From contig NZ_JACJRV010000001.1 in assembly GCF_014697475.1 (NCBI RefSeq), forward strand, positions 372,001-436,000: a DNA stretch of 64,000 nucleotides, given 5' to 3'. Below the pieces are notes generated by a model. It did not search any database. It was not told where the DNA came from and saw nothing but the letters and a program-made list of their open reading frames with translations. Both the position numbers and the translations under genes were made by a program. This DNA comes from Nostoc sp. FACHB-152. Its GTDB lineage: Bacteria; Cyanobacteriota; Cyanobacteriia; Cyanobacteriales; Nostocaceae. Of the stretch, positions 1 through 7,852 are shown piece by piece (within the stretch, counting starts at the first letter, position 1; every line of letters begins with the position of its first letter).

Positions 1-1
1 T

Positions 2-451
2 ACTGATGGCTCCCAACTCGGAATTATCACTCCTCAAGAAGCACTGCAACTAGCAGAAGAAAAGGAGCTAGATTTAGTGCTGCTGAGTGATAAGGCTGAC
101 CCGCCAGTTTGCCGAATCATGGACTACGGTAAATACAAGTTTGAACAAGAGAAAAAGGCGCGGGAAGCCCGGAAAAAGCAACACACGGCTGATGTCAAAG
201 AAGTCAAGATGCGCTACAAGATAGAAGAACACGACTATAACGTGCGTGTTAAACAAGCAGAACGCTTCTTGAAAGACGGTGATAAAGTCAAAGCCACTGT
301 GATGTTTCGGGGTCGAGAAATTCAACACAGTGACTTAGCAGAAACATTGCTCAAGCGCATGGCTACAGATTTGGAGCCTTTTGGGGAAGTGCAGCAAGCA
401 CCCAAAAAAGAGGGAAGAAATATGATGATGCTGATTTCTCCCAAAAAGTAA
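2..451 (+). CDS. infC: Translation initiation factor IF-3, 5' end cut off by window edge
   Basis: IF-3 binds the 30S ribosomal subunit, keeps it apart from 50S and checks start-codon pairing. The frame is open from base 2 and reads [15 protein letters not shown] at once, which is the early IF-3 N-domain, so only about 20-30 residues are missing upstream. A GTG at 77 is an internal codon, not the start. The linker and C-domain follow, with [45 protein letters not shown] and the typical end MMMLISPKK. Length and order match a normal bacterial IF-3, and nothing looks broken. A hairpin with a short T-run lies about 90 bases after the stop. Highly confident. Confidence 0.97.
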   Translation, partial: TDGSQLGIITPQEALQLAEEKELDLVLLSDKADPPVCRIMDYGKYKFEQEKKAREARKKQHTADVKEVKMRYKIEEHDYNVRVKQAERFLKDGDKVKATVMFRGREIQHSDLAETLLKRMATDLEPFGEVQQAPKKEGRNMMMLISPKK

Positions 452-537
452 TGTTTTAGCTTTTTAAACACAACGCATATTGACTGCTAGCAATAGCATA
501 ACGACCGAAGAGTCGGAGAAGTTTATCTAAAATTGAT

Positions 538-595
538 AGTCCTGAGTGCTGAGAGGGAAACATAATACTCAGTTGCTCAGGACTCTTGCTTTTTT
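538..595 (+). terminator. Probable intrinsic terminator of infC
   Basis: AGTCCTGAG (538-546) is repeated inverted as CTCAGGACT (577-585), with further pairing of the inner GCTGAG and CTCAG. The sequence then reads CTTGCTTTTTTAG. It lies downstream of infC on the same strand. The CTGAGTGCTGAG core also resembles dispersed repeats of Nostoc-type genomes, so part of it may be repeat-derived. Confidence 0.6.
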
Positions 596-604
596 AGAGT
601 TGGA

Positions 605-720
605 TAAGGGAGGAAGAGTAGAAAAGGAGGCTAAGAAAAAGGAAAGGAGACAAGAAAAAATTTCTTCTCCTGCTTCCCCAGCCTTCTCAGCCTCCCCTGC
701 TCCCATTGCTCCTTCATCCC
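605..720. repeat. Purine/pyrimidine foldback repeat
   Basis: A purine-rich arm (605-655) faces a pyrimidine-rich arm (662-720) that is largely its reverse complement: GGAGGCTAAGA on the left pairs with TCTCAGCCTCC on the right. The left arm is free of pyrimidine runs and the right arm is made of CTCC/CCCTGCT units. Any small ORF across it is an artefact of composition. The same GGGGAGCAGG-type units recur at 20585-20634 and 36739-36770. Confidence 0.6.
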
Positions 721-768
721 TCATCTTTGAGCAGCCTGTTGCGGGGTGATATCAGAAAGTTAAACGGC

Positions 769-3700
769 ATGGAACTGAAACGTCACTCGTTGGGTGTCAA
801 TAAAGGTGTTCTCTCACGGCTACTACAGTGGGTAAATCTTCGACCAGAAGAAGGCGAACGGACTCTGATCATGTTTGCCTTTTACACAACTGTATCTATC
901 GGGTTGCGATGGGCAGAGGATAGTACAGTCGCACTGTTTTTAGATGAATATGGTGCTGGGCCGTTGCCTTGGATGTACATTGCCAGTGCAGCAATGGGTG
1001 CAGGATTGGTGTTTGTCTATTCTTGGCTGCAAAGGATATTTCCTTTGCGCTGGGTGGTAGTAGCGATCGCACCTTGTATGATCGTGCCTTTAATGTTCTT
1101 GGTAATATTGCGTGATGGATTACACATTTCCTACCTGACAGTGATTTTGGTGTTTGTCCTGCGGCTATGGGTAGATGGACTTTATGTAGTTAACGACCTA
1201 AACACCTCAATCGTAGCTAACCAAATATTCAACATCCGCGAGATTAAACGCACATACCCATTAGTTAGCAGTGGCTTGCTAGTAGCAGATGTAATTAGCG
1301 GCTTTAGCTTGCCGTGGCTCTTACAATTCGTCAAACTTGAGCAAGTTATTATCCTGTCCTGTGGATTGATTATTTTAGGCTCAGGAATTTTAGCTTATTT
1401 AAGCAATCAGTACAGAGCTGCTTTTCCTGAAGCACCACAACGAGAAGTTCCCCATGAACAGGCTTCTCGATATCGGCGCATTCAAGCACCACTACGTCGC
1501 TATACTTGGCAGTTATTTGCTTTTGTTGGTCTTTTACAAGTAATTGGGCTGTTAGTAGATTTTCAATATCTGCGAGAATTGAAATCTAATTTAGGCGATC
1601 GCGATCTCGCTAGTTTCTTGGGTCTATTTGGCGGGATCGTGGGTCTATGTGAGTTGGCAACTCAATGGTTTGTCTCCAGCCGACTCATCGAGCGCAGAGG
1701 TGTATTTTTTACAGCCATGCTGCTACCCATTAGTGTGGGTTTTGTTGTACCATCTGCGATCGCCTTATTAAATTTATTTCCCGCTTTGCACTCCTATGGC
1801 ATTTTTTGGGGATTGGTAAGTTTAAAATTTTGTGATGAACTGCTGCGCTATACCTTTGTTGTGAGTAGCGGCCCAGTGCTATATCAACCCATTCCAGAAC
1901 GACTACGCAGCCGGATGCAAGCGTTATCTGGCGGTACAGCCGAAGCGATCGCCACTGGAGGCACTGGGATAATAATTTTGGGAACTTTGTTTGTTTGCCG
2001 CCGAATTTTGCCTCCAGGGCTACAAGAATGGGTATTTGTTTTTGAAACAGTATTGGCTGCGGCTATCTGTTTAGCGGTGATTTTTGTGCTGCGATCGCGT
2101 TATGTTGAGTTATTGGTTTTGAGCGCAGAACGAGGAGAACTGAGTGCATCCAATGTGGGCTTGCGTGCCTTTAAGCAAGGGGTAGTTAAAGCTCTAACTG
2201 AAAAAGGTAATGCTACAGATAAACACTCCTGTATTGAATTATTAGCTCAAATTGATCTCCAAGGCGCAGCGCAAGTTTTAGCACCACTACTATTTAAGTT
2301 ATCGCCCCAGTTACAGCGTCAAAGTTTAGAAGTCATGTTCATGGGTGGGGCAAATCCTGCATATATCCCAGAAGTACGACTGTTAATCCAACAGCCCCAA
2401 GAAAAAATTGATCCCGAAGTATTAGCATTAGCATTGCGTTATGTTTGGCTGGCTGAGGAAAATCCCAATTTAAGCCAACTAGAAGAATACCTACAAGCAC
2501 GACACCATTCTCTCATCCGCGCTACTGCCGCCGCCCTCATCTTACGTCAGGGAACACCGATGCAAAAGGTTGCAGCTACCAAAACTATGCAAAGGATGCT
2601 CACCCATAAGCAAGAACGAGAACGGATTAATGGAGTCAAAGCCCTCAGAGAAACTGTTTATCTGCAAGCACTGCGGATTCACATCCCGAATTTGTTGCAG
2701 GATGAATCGTTACGGGTGCGCTGCGCTGTCTTGGAAATGATTGCAGCTACTCGTTTAGAAGATTACTATTCGGCATTAATAGCGGCACTTTACTATAAAT
2801 CAACCCGCAGTACGGCGATGCGTAGCCTGATCAAACTAGAGAATGAAGCTATAGATATGCTGTTACAACTGGCTACTAATACTTATAAACCCGAAGTAGT
2901 ACGGATGTATGCGTGGCGGACTATTGCTCAAATTCCTACTTTAGAAGCGATCGAGGCTTTATGGTTACATTTAGAAAAATCTTGGGGTGCTACCAGATAT
3001 CAAATTTTGCGTAGCTTATTGAAAGTACAAACACAACCAGAAGCCGACAATAGAGTAGACCGTTTCCAACAGACTAGGGTAGAAGGTTTAATTGAGCAAG
3101 AATTGAAGTTTTTAGGCGAAATTTATGCGGCTTATCTTGACTTGCAAACACCACAAACTCTAAATAACCATCCATTACCAGAGAGAGCGGTAGTTGTTTG
3201 CGATTTGCTACAACGGTCATTGTTAGAACTAGAAATGGATGGTAGAGAGAGGTTATTGCTGCTGTTGAAACTGCTGTATTCTCCAGAAAAGATGCAAGCT
3301 GCGGCGTTTAATTTGCGATCGCCTTCTGGGGTGAACATAGCCAGGGGATTAGAAATTTTAGAACATACTATAACTCTGTCCATAAAACCCCTATTGTTGA
3401 ATATTTTAGACAAGCGATCGCACCAAGAAAAGCTCCATTATTTGGTAGAAGCTGGTTTAGTGGAATATCAACCACTGCCAATTAGGGAACGATTAAAGAA
3501 AATGCTCAGTTTAGAGAATTTTCTCTCTGATTGGTGCTTGGCCTGCTGCTTCCATTTAGCGCAAGCTAGCCACATCCGCCTAACGAGTCACGAAATTTTA
3601 GTAGCTTTACGTCACCCGACTGGCTTTGTGCGCGAAGCTGCGATCGCATATTTAAGTGCAGTTTCACAGCGTGTTCTGCGAGAAATCTTACCTAAGTTAC

Positions 3701-3789
3701 AAAAAGATTCACACCCACTGGTAGCGACTCAAGTTAAGGAATTAATGGAAAAATTTCGTAGGAAACAGGCAGTAGGCAATAGGAAATAG
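769..3789 (+). CDS. Large membrane protein with C-terminal HEAT repeats
   Basis: The first ~430 residues hold about 10-12 hydrophobic helices arranged like an MFS or nucleotide-translocase-like carrier (early motif RWAEDSTVALFLDEYG, later RLWVDGLYVVNDLN). The remaining ~550 residues are soluble helical hairpins of HEAT type, with recurring units such as LLQDESLRVRCAVLEM and LRHPTGFVREAAIAYL. This suggests a membrane carrier or anchor with a cytoplasmic scaffold. The substrate cannot be read from sequence. I chose the ATG at 769 (MELKRHSLG, 1006 aa); an upstream GTG at 706 would start in repeat DNA. The last codons (KQAVGNRK, stop) fall inside a heptamer repeat, so the native C-terminus may have been replaced. 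The gene stands alone between infC and a convergent oxidoreductase gene. Confidence 0.85.
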   Translation: MELKRHSLGVNKGVLSRLLQWVNLRPEEGERTLIMFAFYTTVSIGLRWAEDSTVALFLDEYGAGPLPWMYIASAAMGAGLVFVYSWLQRIFPLRWVVVAIAPCMIVPLMFLVILRDGLHISYLTVILVFVLRLWVDGLYVVNDLNTSIVANQIFNIREIKRTYPLVSSGLLVADVISGFSLPWLLQFVKLEQVIILSCGLIILGSGILAYLSNQYRAAFPEAPQREVPHEQASRYRRIQAPLRRYTWQLFAFVGLLQVIGLLVDFQYLRELKSNLGDRDLASFLGLFGGIVGLCELATQWFVSSRLIERRGVFFTAMLLPISVGFVVPSAIALLNLFPALHSYGIFWGLVSLKFCDELLRYTFVVSSGPVLYQPIPERLRSRMQALSGGTAEAIATGGTGIIILGTLFVCRRILPPGLQEWVFVFETVLAAAICLAVIFVLRSRYVELLVLSAERGELSASNVGLRAFKQGVVKALTEKGNATDKHSCIELLAQIDLQGAAQVLAPLLFKLSPQLQRQSLEVMFMGGANPAYIPEVRLLIQQPQEKIDPEVLALALRYVWLAEENPNLSQLEEYLQARHHSLIRATAAALILRQGTPMQKVAATKTMQRMLTHKQERERINGVKALRETVYLQALRIHIPNLLQDESLRVRCAVLEMIAATRLEDYYSALIAALYYKSTRSTAMRSLIKLENEAIDMLLQLATNTYKPEVVRMYAWRTIAQIPTLEAIEALWLHLEKSWGATRYQILRSLLKVQTQPEADNRVDRFQQTRVEGLIEQELKFLGEIYAAYLDLQTPQTLNNHPLPERAVVVCDLLQRSLLELEMDGRERLLLLLKLLYSPEKMQAAAFNLRSPSGVNIARGLEILEHTITLSIKPLLLNILDKRSHQEKLHYLVEAGLVEYQPLPIRERLKKMLSLENFLSDWCLACCFHLAQASHIRLTSHEILVALRHPTGFVREAAIAYLSAVSQRVLREILPKLQKDSHPLVATQVKELMEKFRRKQAVGNRK

Positions 3790-3805
3790 GTAATAGGCAA
3801 TAGGT
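3768..3805. repeat. Heptamer tandem repeat (GGNAATA type)
   Basis: About five consecutive 7-base units of the form GGCAGTA/GGCAATA/GGAAATA/GGTAATA. Such short tandemly repeated sequences are a known feature of heterocystous cyanobacteria. This one overlaps the last codons and stop of the HEAT-repeat gene. Confidence 0.75.
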
Positions 3806-3815
3806 TTGAAGCCGC

Positions 3816-5012
3816 TTAGTATCTATCTATTTCTGGTAAATTATCGAAGCGTTTCATGAAGCGGCGATCAATCCAATCTTTCCAGCACCACAATAAAGGG
3901 TGAGGTGGTAAAGTGAATGCTCCTTTAGTGGCGATCGCTCTTTTGTCACCTGTACCAATTAAACTTAAATATTGTTGCTGTGGTTGATAAGGTTTGAGTG
4001 GTTTGCCTAATAAAATTCGTTGCAAATTTTCAAATAAAGGCTTACCTTGACGCACTGCAAACACTCCAGCTTTCGGACGCGGATGATTTATCATTGTGGC
4101 AACGTCTCCAGCTGCAAATACCTGCGGGTGAGTTTGAGATTGTAATGTATCTTTTACCAAAATAAACCCTTTTTCATCAGTACCTAAGCCTGTGGTTTTT
4201 AACCAGTCTGGTGCTGATGCTTGTGTTACCCAAAAAACTTTTTGACACTCTACTGTTAATCCAGATTCACATTTAACTTCAAATAATTCTTCAGCAACTT
4301 GAGCAATTTTAGATACAGATTCCCCTAAATGCAGCTGAATATCTCGACTGCTCAAAATTTGTTTTAACTGTCGCCGCACTGAAGCATGATGTTGCGGTAA
4401 AAGTTCTTTTTGGCGGTGAAATAAATGAATTTGGATATTTTGGATAGGTTGTTGATTTGCCAACAAAATCTGCTGCAAATGTGTTTGCATTGATAACGCT
4501 AATTCCACCCCGCCAGCACCGCCACCGACAATCGCTAGCCTAATTTTTTGTTGAGGATTAGCTGCTAAACTTTGGAGTAATTCATCCCAATGTTCTAATA
4601 ATTTTGCTACTGGTTTAGCTGGAATTGCATACTCTGTGGCTCCAGATACAGATATTGTCGATGGAGTACTGCCAATATCAATAGACAGCACATCAAAATC
4701 TACAGCAGGACAGTTAGCACAAATCACTTTGTGATTGTTTAAATCTAGACCAATCACTTTGTCTATATATAGTTGTGCATGAGCAAAATTCGCCAATTTA
4801 CGCAAGTCAATATGGCACTCATCATGACTATACAACCCAGCAATGTGTCCTGGTAACATTCCAGAATAGGGTGTATCTGATGCTGGGGTAATTAAGGTTA
4901 AATGCACATCAGGTAATTGTTTTATGCCGAACATTCTCAGCACTATGGCATGACTATGACCACCACCAACTAATACTAAGTGTTTAATTTTTGGCTGGTA
5001 ATTTCGCTGCAT
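3816..5012 (-). CDS. FAD-dependent NADH dehydrogenase-like oxidoreductase (SelD N-terminal-domain family, stand-alone)
   Basis: A 398-residue pyridine nucleotide-disulfide oxidoreductase. The FAD dinucleotide fold lies at the N-terminus (LVLVGGGHSHAIVLRMFG, residues ~12-29) and a second NAD(P)H fold at ~160-176 (LAIVGGGAGGVELAL). The FAD-contact motif VFAAGDVAT is near residue 300. The GGGHSHA signature and the SGMLPGHIAGLY motif are typical of the domain that in many cyanobacteria is fused in front of selenide, water dikinase (SelD). Here the protein ends with RRFMKRFDNLPEIDRY, where the SelD part would begin, and the next DNA belongs to the convergent HEAT gene. So no SelD is attached. The electron acceptor is unknown. 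ATG start at 5012. Confidence 0.85.
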   Translation of the reverse strand: MQRNYQPKIKHLVLVGGGHSHAIVLRMFGIKQLPDVHLTLITPASDTPYSGMLPGHIAGLYSHDECHIDLRKLANFAHAQLYIDKVIGLDLNNHKVICANCPAVDFDVLSIDIGSTPSTISVSGATEYAIPAKPVAKLLEHWDELLQSLAANPQQKIRLAIVGGGAGGVELALSMQTHLQQILLANQQPIQNIQIHLFHRQKELLPQHHASVRRQLKQILSSRDIQLHLGESVSKIAQVAEELFEVKCESGLTVECQKVFWVTQASAPDWLKTTGLGTDEKGFILVKDTLQSQTHPQVFAAGDVATMINHPRPKAGVFAVRQGKPLFENLQRILLGKPLKPYQPQQQYLSLIGTGDKRAIATKGAFTLPPHPLLWCWKDWIDRRFMKRFDNLPEIDRY

Positions 5013-5305
5013 TTCTCAATTGATTGACGGCTGCTGTATCTTCTGAGGATAATTTAATAGTATTAATTAATTTCGATTTTATTATTCAACTAGTGATTAT
5101 ACAGGTATACATAAATATTATTTTTTAATGATTTTTCTTATTTACTAAACTTAATTCCACACAAAACCATAAGAATCAAAAGATACACTACTATACATTT
5201 AGTAATATTTTATGATGGCAATTTTCCAATAATCATTAGATTTACTAATGACGAAAATTAAGGAATGCATAGACAATAACCTATATCAATCATGCTCATC
5301 TGTAA

Positions 5306-6037
5306 ATGTTAACCCATCTGTTAAATGCTTATAATATAGCAAAGAAGCATTCAAATGATAAAATTATCTTTAAAAAGATTTTTCCAGGGATAGGTTACAT
5401 ATCAGATAAAAAACAACGTCTAGAATTGACAAAAAGATTAAGTATTGCCAGTGCATATCTAGAACATCAAATAATAGATGAAAGAGTGATTGGAATTTAT
5501 AAGTTAGAGCAAATTATTCAAGAATATCCTCAATATCAGCAAGAAGTCGTTAAACTTCTCACTGCTTTTGTGCGTCAGAATGCTCCTCATATAGCTCAAA
5601 AAGAGGTGAAGAGTATGCCATCATCCAAAATTGATCCTGATATTCAAGCTGTTCTCAGTATGATCAGGAAACTAGATACCCAAAAATGCTTGGAAAACGA
5701 ACAAATTGATTTAAGTTATACCGATTTGCAAGGCGCAAATCTCAGTGCAGCCAACCTGGCTGCATCAAACCTTTATCAAGTTAATTTATCTGGTGCCAAC
5801 CTCTCTGGTGCCAACCTTTCAGGTGCAATTTTGAGTGCAGCTAACCTCGTTGGTGCAAACCTCTCTGGTGCTAACCTCTCTGGTGCAATTTTAAGTGCAG
5901 CTAACTTGTCTGAGGCTAATCTGTCAAAGGCAAATCTGATCAGAGCGAATTTATATCTGGCCAATTTGCAGCAAGCTAATCTACAGGAAGCCAACTTTGA
6001 GCAAGCCAATCTCCGAGAGGCGAAATTTTCCGGATAA
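5306..6037 (+). CDS. Pentapeptide-repeat protein, short form
   Basis: 243 residues. Residues ~35-100 form a helical module (KRLSIASAYLEHQ, GIYKLEQIIQEYP, LLTAFVRQNAP) that matches a module in the next gene (ITQLGHKRIETR, GAIYVLERIAQDFP, ILAAFVRENT). From about residue 130 to the end it consists of A(N/I)LSG-type pentapeptide repeats, which fold as a right-handed quadrilateral beta-helix. No signal peptide or membrane helix is visible. The repeat region contains a 60-base (20-residue) near-perfect duplication around 5822-5905. Function is unknown; many cyanobacterial pentapeptide proteins are cytosolic scaffolds. The ATG at 5306 has no clear Shine-Dalgarno, so the start is uncertain. Confidence 0.8.
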   Translation: MLTHLLNAYNIAKKHSNDKIIFKKIFPGIGYISDKKQRLELTKRLSIASAYLEHQIIDERVIGIYKLEQIIQEYPQYQQEVVKLLTAFVRQNAPHIAQKEVKSMPSSKIDPDIQAVLSMIRKLDTQKCLENEQIDLSYTDLQGANLSAANLAASNLYQVNLSGANLSGANLSGAILSAANLVGANLSGANLSGAILSAANLSEANLSKANLIRANLYLANLQQANLQEANFEQANLREAKFSG

Positions 6038-6243
6038 TAGTATATAAACTCTGTATAGATAAATATTTTGCAAATAAATTAAGAGTACCTAAAGGGTTTA
6101 GTCAAAATATCATTACAAAAACAAGTTCAAGAAGACAATAGCATCAATAAAAATCTAGGAATACATATTCAAATTTTTGGCGAAATGGTATACTCATCCA
6201 AATCTCTAAGTAATAATTCTATGTTGTGAGGAATATTACTGCT

Positions 6244-7710
6244 ATGTCTGCAAATAAGACAGACAAAATATTGCGTTGGTTGATAGCTACGACAGTTATA
6301 TTTACTCTGGCGTTAAATCTAATTGTTTTTGCTGCCTCTAATAAAAAGGAATTATCAATTCCGCAACAAATGCAATATAGAAGCCAAGCATTAACAAGCA
6401 CTGCCATTATGTTTTTAGGATTGGCAGTCATGATTAATGCTTATTATGCAGGCAAGCGCGCGGCAGCAATGCATAAAAGTGCGATCGCTGCCGAAAAAAA
6501 CGTAGAATTGAGTATCCAGAATGCCCAAATCTCTCAAGACAGGTTGATTGCCGAACGCTTTATGGCTGCAATTACTCAACTTGGTCATAAGAGGATTGAA
6601 ACTCGGATAGGTGCAATTTATGTTTTAGAACGCATTGCCCAAGATTTTCCGAAAGAACATTGGACAATTATGGAAATCTTGGCTGCTTTTGTGCGTGAGA
6701 ATACTGGTATTTCTCAAGAAAACATAGTTACAGAAGATGCAGCACCAGTATATTGGGGCAAGCAAACACGTAAGGTATTAAGCACAAAGCAGCCAGAACC
6801 TCATCCCCATGAAGAAGCACCGAAAATTCGCCGGGATGTACAAGCGGCACTGACAGTCATTGGTAGGCGTAATTCTTTATTAGAGTTAGAAAACCAAAAA
6901 CTAGATTTGCGTAACACAGATATTAGGCAAGCAGATTTACTAGGAGCCAATTTAGAAAGAGCCGACTTACGCGGTGCAGATCTTTCCGGTGCAGATTTGC
7001 GCGGTTCTCACTTGTCTGGTGCTAACCTTCATGGCGCTAAACTGGCTCGGTCGATGCTTTATGAAACCAATTTGCTCAAAGCCAACCTCCGGGGAGCCAA
7101 CTTACAAGGTGCAAACTTAAATCGCGCCAATCTTTGTGGCGCCAACTTACGTGCAGCCGACTTACAACAGGCAAGTTTACGTGCAGCCAACTTGCAAGGA
7201 GCGAATCTTTATAAAGCCAACTTGCAACAGGCGACTTTGAAAGTTGCTAACCTCTCCGGTGCAAAATTGTTTCTGGCTAACTTACAAGGAGCAAAATTAG
7301 GTAAAGCCAATTTAAGTCTTTCAGGATTAATTGGTGCTAACCTGCAAGGGGCAAACCTCAATGGTGCTAACCTCCAAAGAGCAAATTTAAATGCTGCCAA
7401 ACTCCAACAAGCAGAAGTTTTCTTTGCCAACCTGACTGAGGCTAGTTTGACGGAAGCTGACTTACATCAAGCTAACCTCATGGGAGCTAATTTAAATCGG
7501 GCAATTCTTTATGCGGCTAACCTGTCTGGTGCTAACCTAATCGGCGCAAATTTATTTGGGGCAAACCTTTGCGATGTCAAGTTAGAAGGTGCCATCTTGA
7601 CGGGGGTGAAAAACTTAGACTCTCAACAGATTGGCATGGCAGTAGGCGATCGCACAACTCGTCTACCGGATGATGTTGAAGCCCCAACCCACTGGCGACA
7701 GTCTGGTTAA
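6244..7710 (+). CDS. Membrane-anchored pentapeptide-repeat protein
   Basis: 488 residues from the ATG at 6244. GAGGAA at 6228-6233 is its ribosome site, so the GTG at 6226 is rejected. Two hydrophobic helices lie near the N-terminus (TTVIFTLALNLIVFAA and TAIMFLGLAVMINAYYA). A helical module shared with the preceding gene follows (RFMAAITQLGHKRIETR, AIYVLERIAQDFP, AFVRENT). From about residue 215 there are some 45 pentapeptide repeats (ANLQGANL type). The tail TRLPDDVEAPTHW is common in this family. It probably displays a beta-helix at the cytoplasmic face of a membrane. It lies 206 bases after the first pentapeptide gene on the same strand, and the two may be related by duplication. Partner unknown. 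Confidence 0.88.
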   Translation: MSANKTDKILRWLIATTVIFTLALNLIVFAASNKKELSIPQQMQYRSQALTSTAIMFLGLAVMINAYYAGKRAAAMHKSAIAAEKNVELSIQNAQISQDRLIAERFMAAITQLGHKRIETRIGAIYVLERIAQDFPKEHWTIMEILAAFVRENTGISQENIVTEDAAPVYWGKQTRKVLSTKQPEPHPHEEAPKIRRDVQAALTVIGRRNSLLELENQKLDLRNTDIRQADLLGANLERADLRGADLSGADLRGSHLSGANLHGAKLARSMLYETNLLKANLRGANLQGANLNRANLCGANLRAADLQQASLRAANLQGANLYKANLQQATLKVANLSGAKLFLANLQGAKLGKANLSLSGLIGANLQGANLNGANLQRANLNAAKLQQAEVFFANLTEASLTEADLHQANLMGANLNRAILYAANLSGANLIGANLFGANLCDVKLEGAILTGVKNLDSQQIGMAVGDRTTRLPDDVEAPTHWRQSG

Positions 7711-7723
7711 GTTAGGGGTTAGA

Positions 7724-7852
7724 GGTTAGAGGCTAGTGGTCTAACAAACCAAAATTTCTGTGTGGCGGCAGCAGGGATGCAGGGGAGATTAGGCTATAAC
7801 CTCTCCTCTGCTCACCACCACACATGGGTTGCCAGACTACTAGCCTCTAGCC
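7724..7852. repeat. Foldback repeat (TTAGAGGCTAG family)
   Basis: GGTTAGAGGCTAGTGGTCT (7724-7742) is met by its near-perfect reverse complement AGACTACTAGCCTCTAGCC (7834-7852). Related arms recur at 24018-24233. The right arm contains the stop codon of the minus-strand NACHT gene. Confidence 0.75.

Noticed and set aside
546-749. Small plus-strand frame between infC and the HEAT gene
   Set aside because: It runs from the terminator hairpin through the purine/pyrimidine foldback. Its composition is that of the repeat, not of a protein.
5776-6009. Antisense frame in the first pentapeptide gene
   Set aside because: The repeated codon pattern of the sense gene forces an open, repetitive frame on the other strand (LAPERLAP-type). 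No family features.
7209-7430. Antisense frame in the second pentapeptide gene
   Set aside because: Same artefact of pentapeptide repeat codons.
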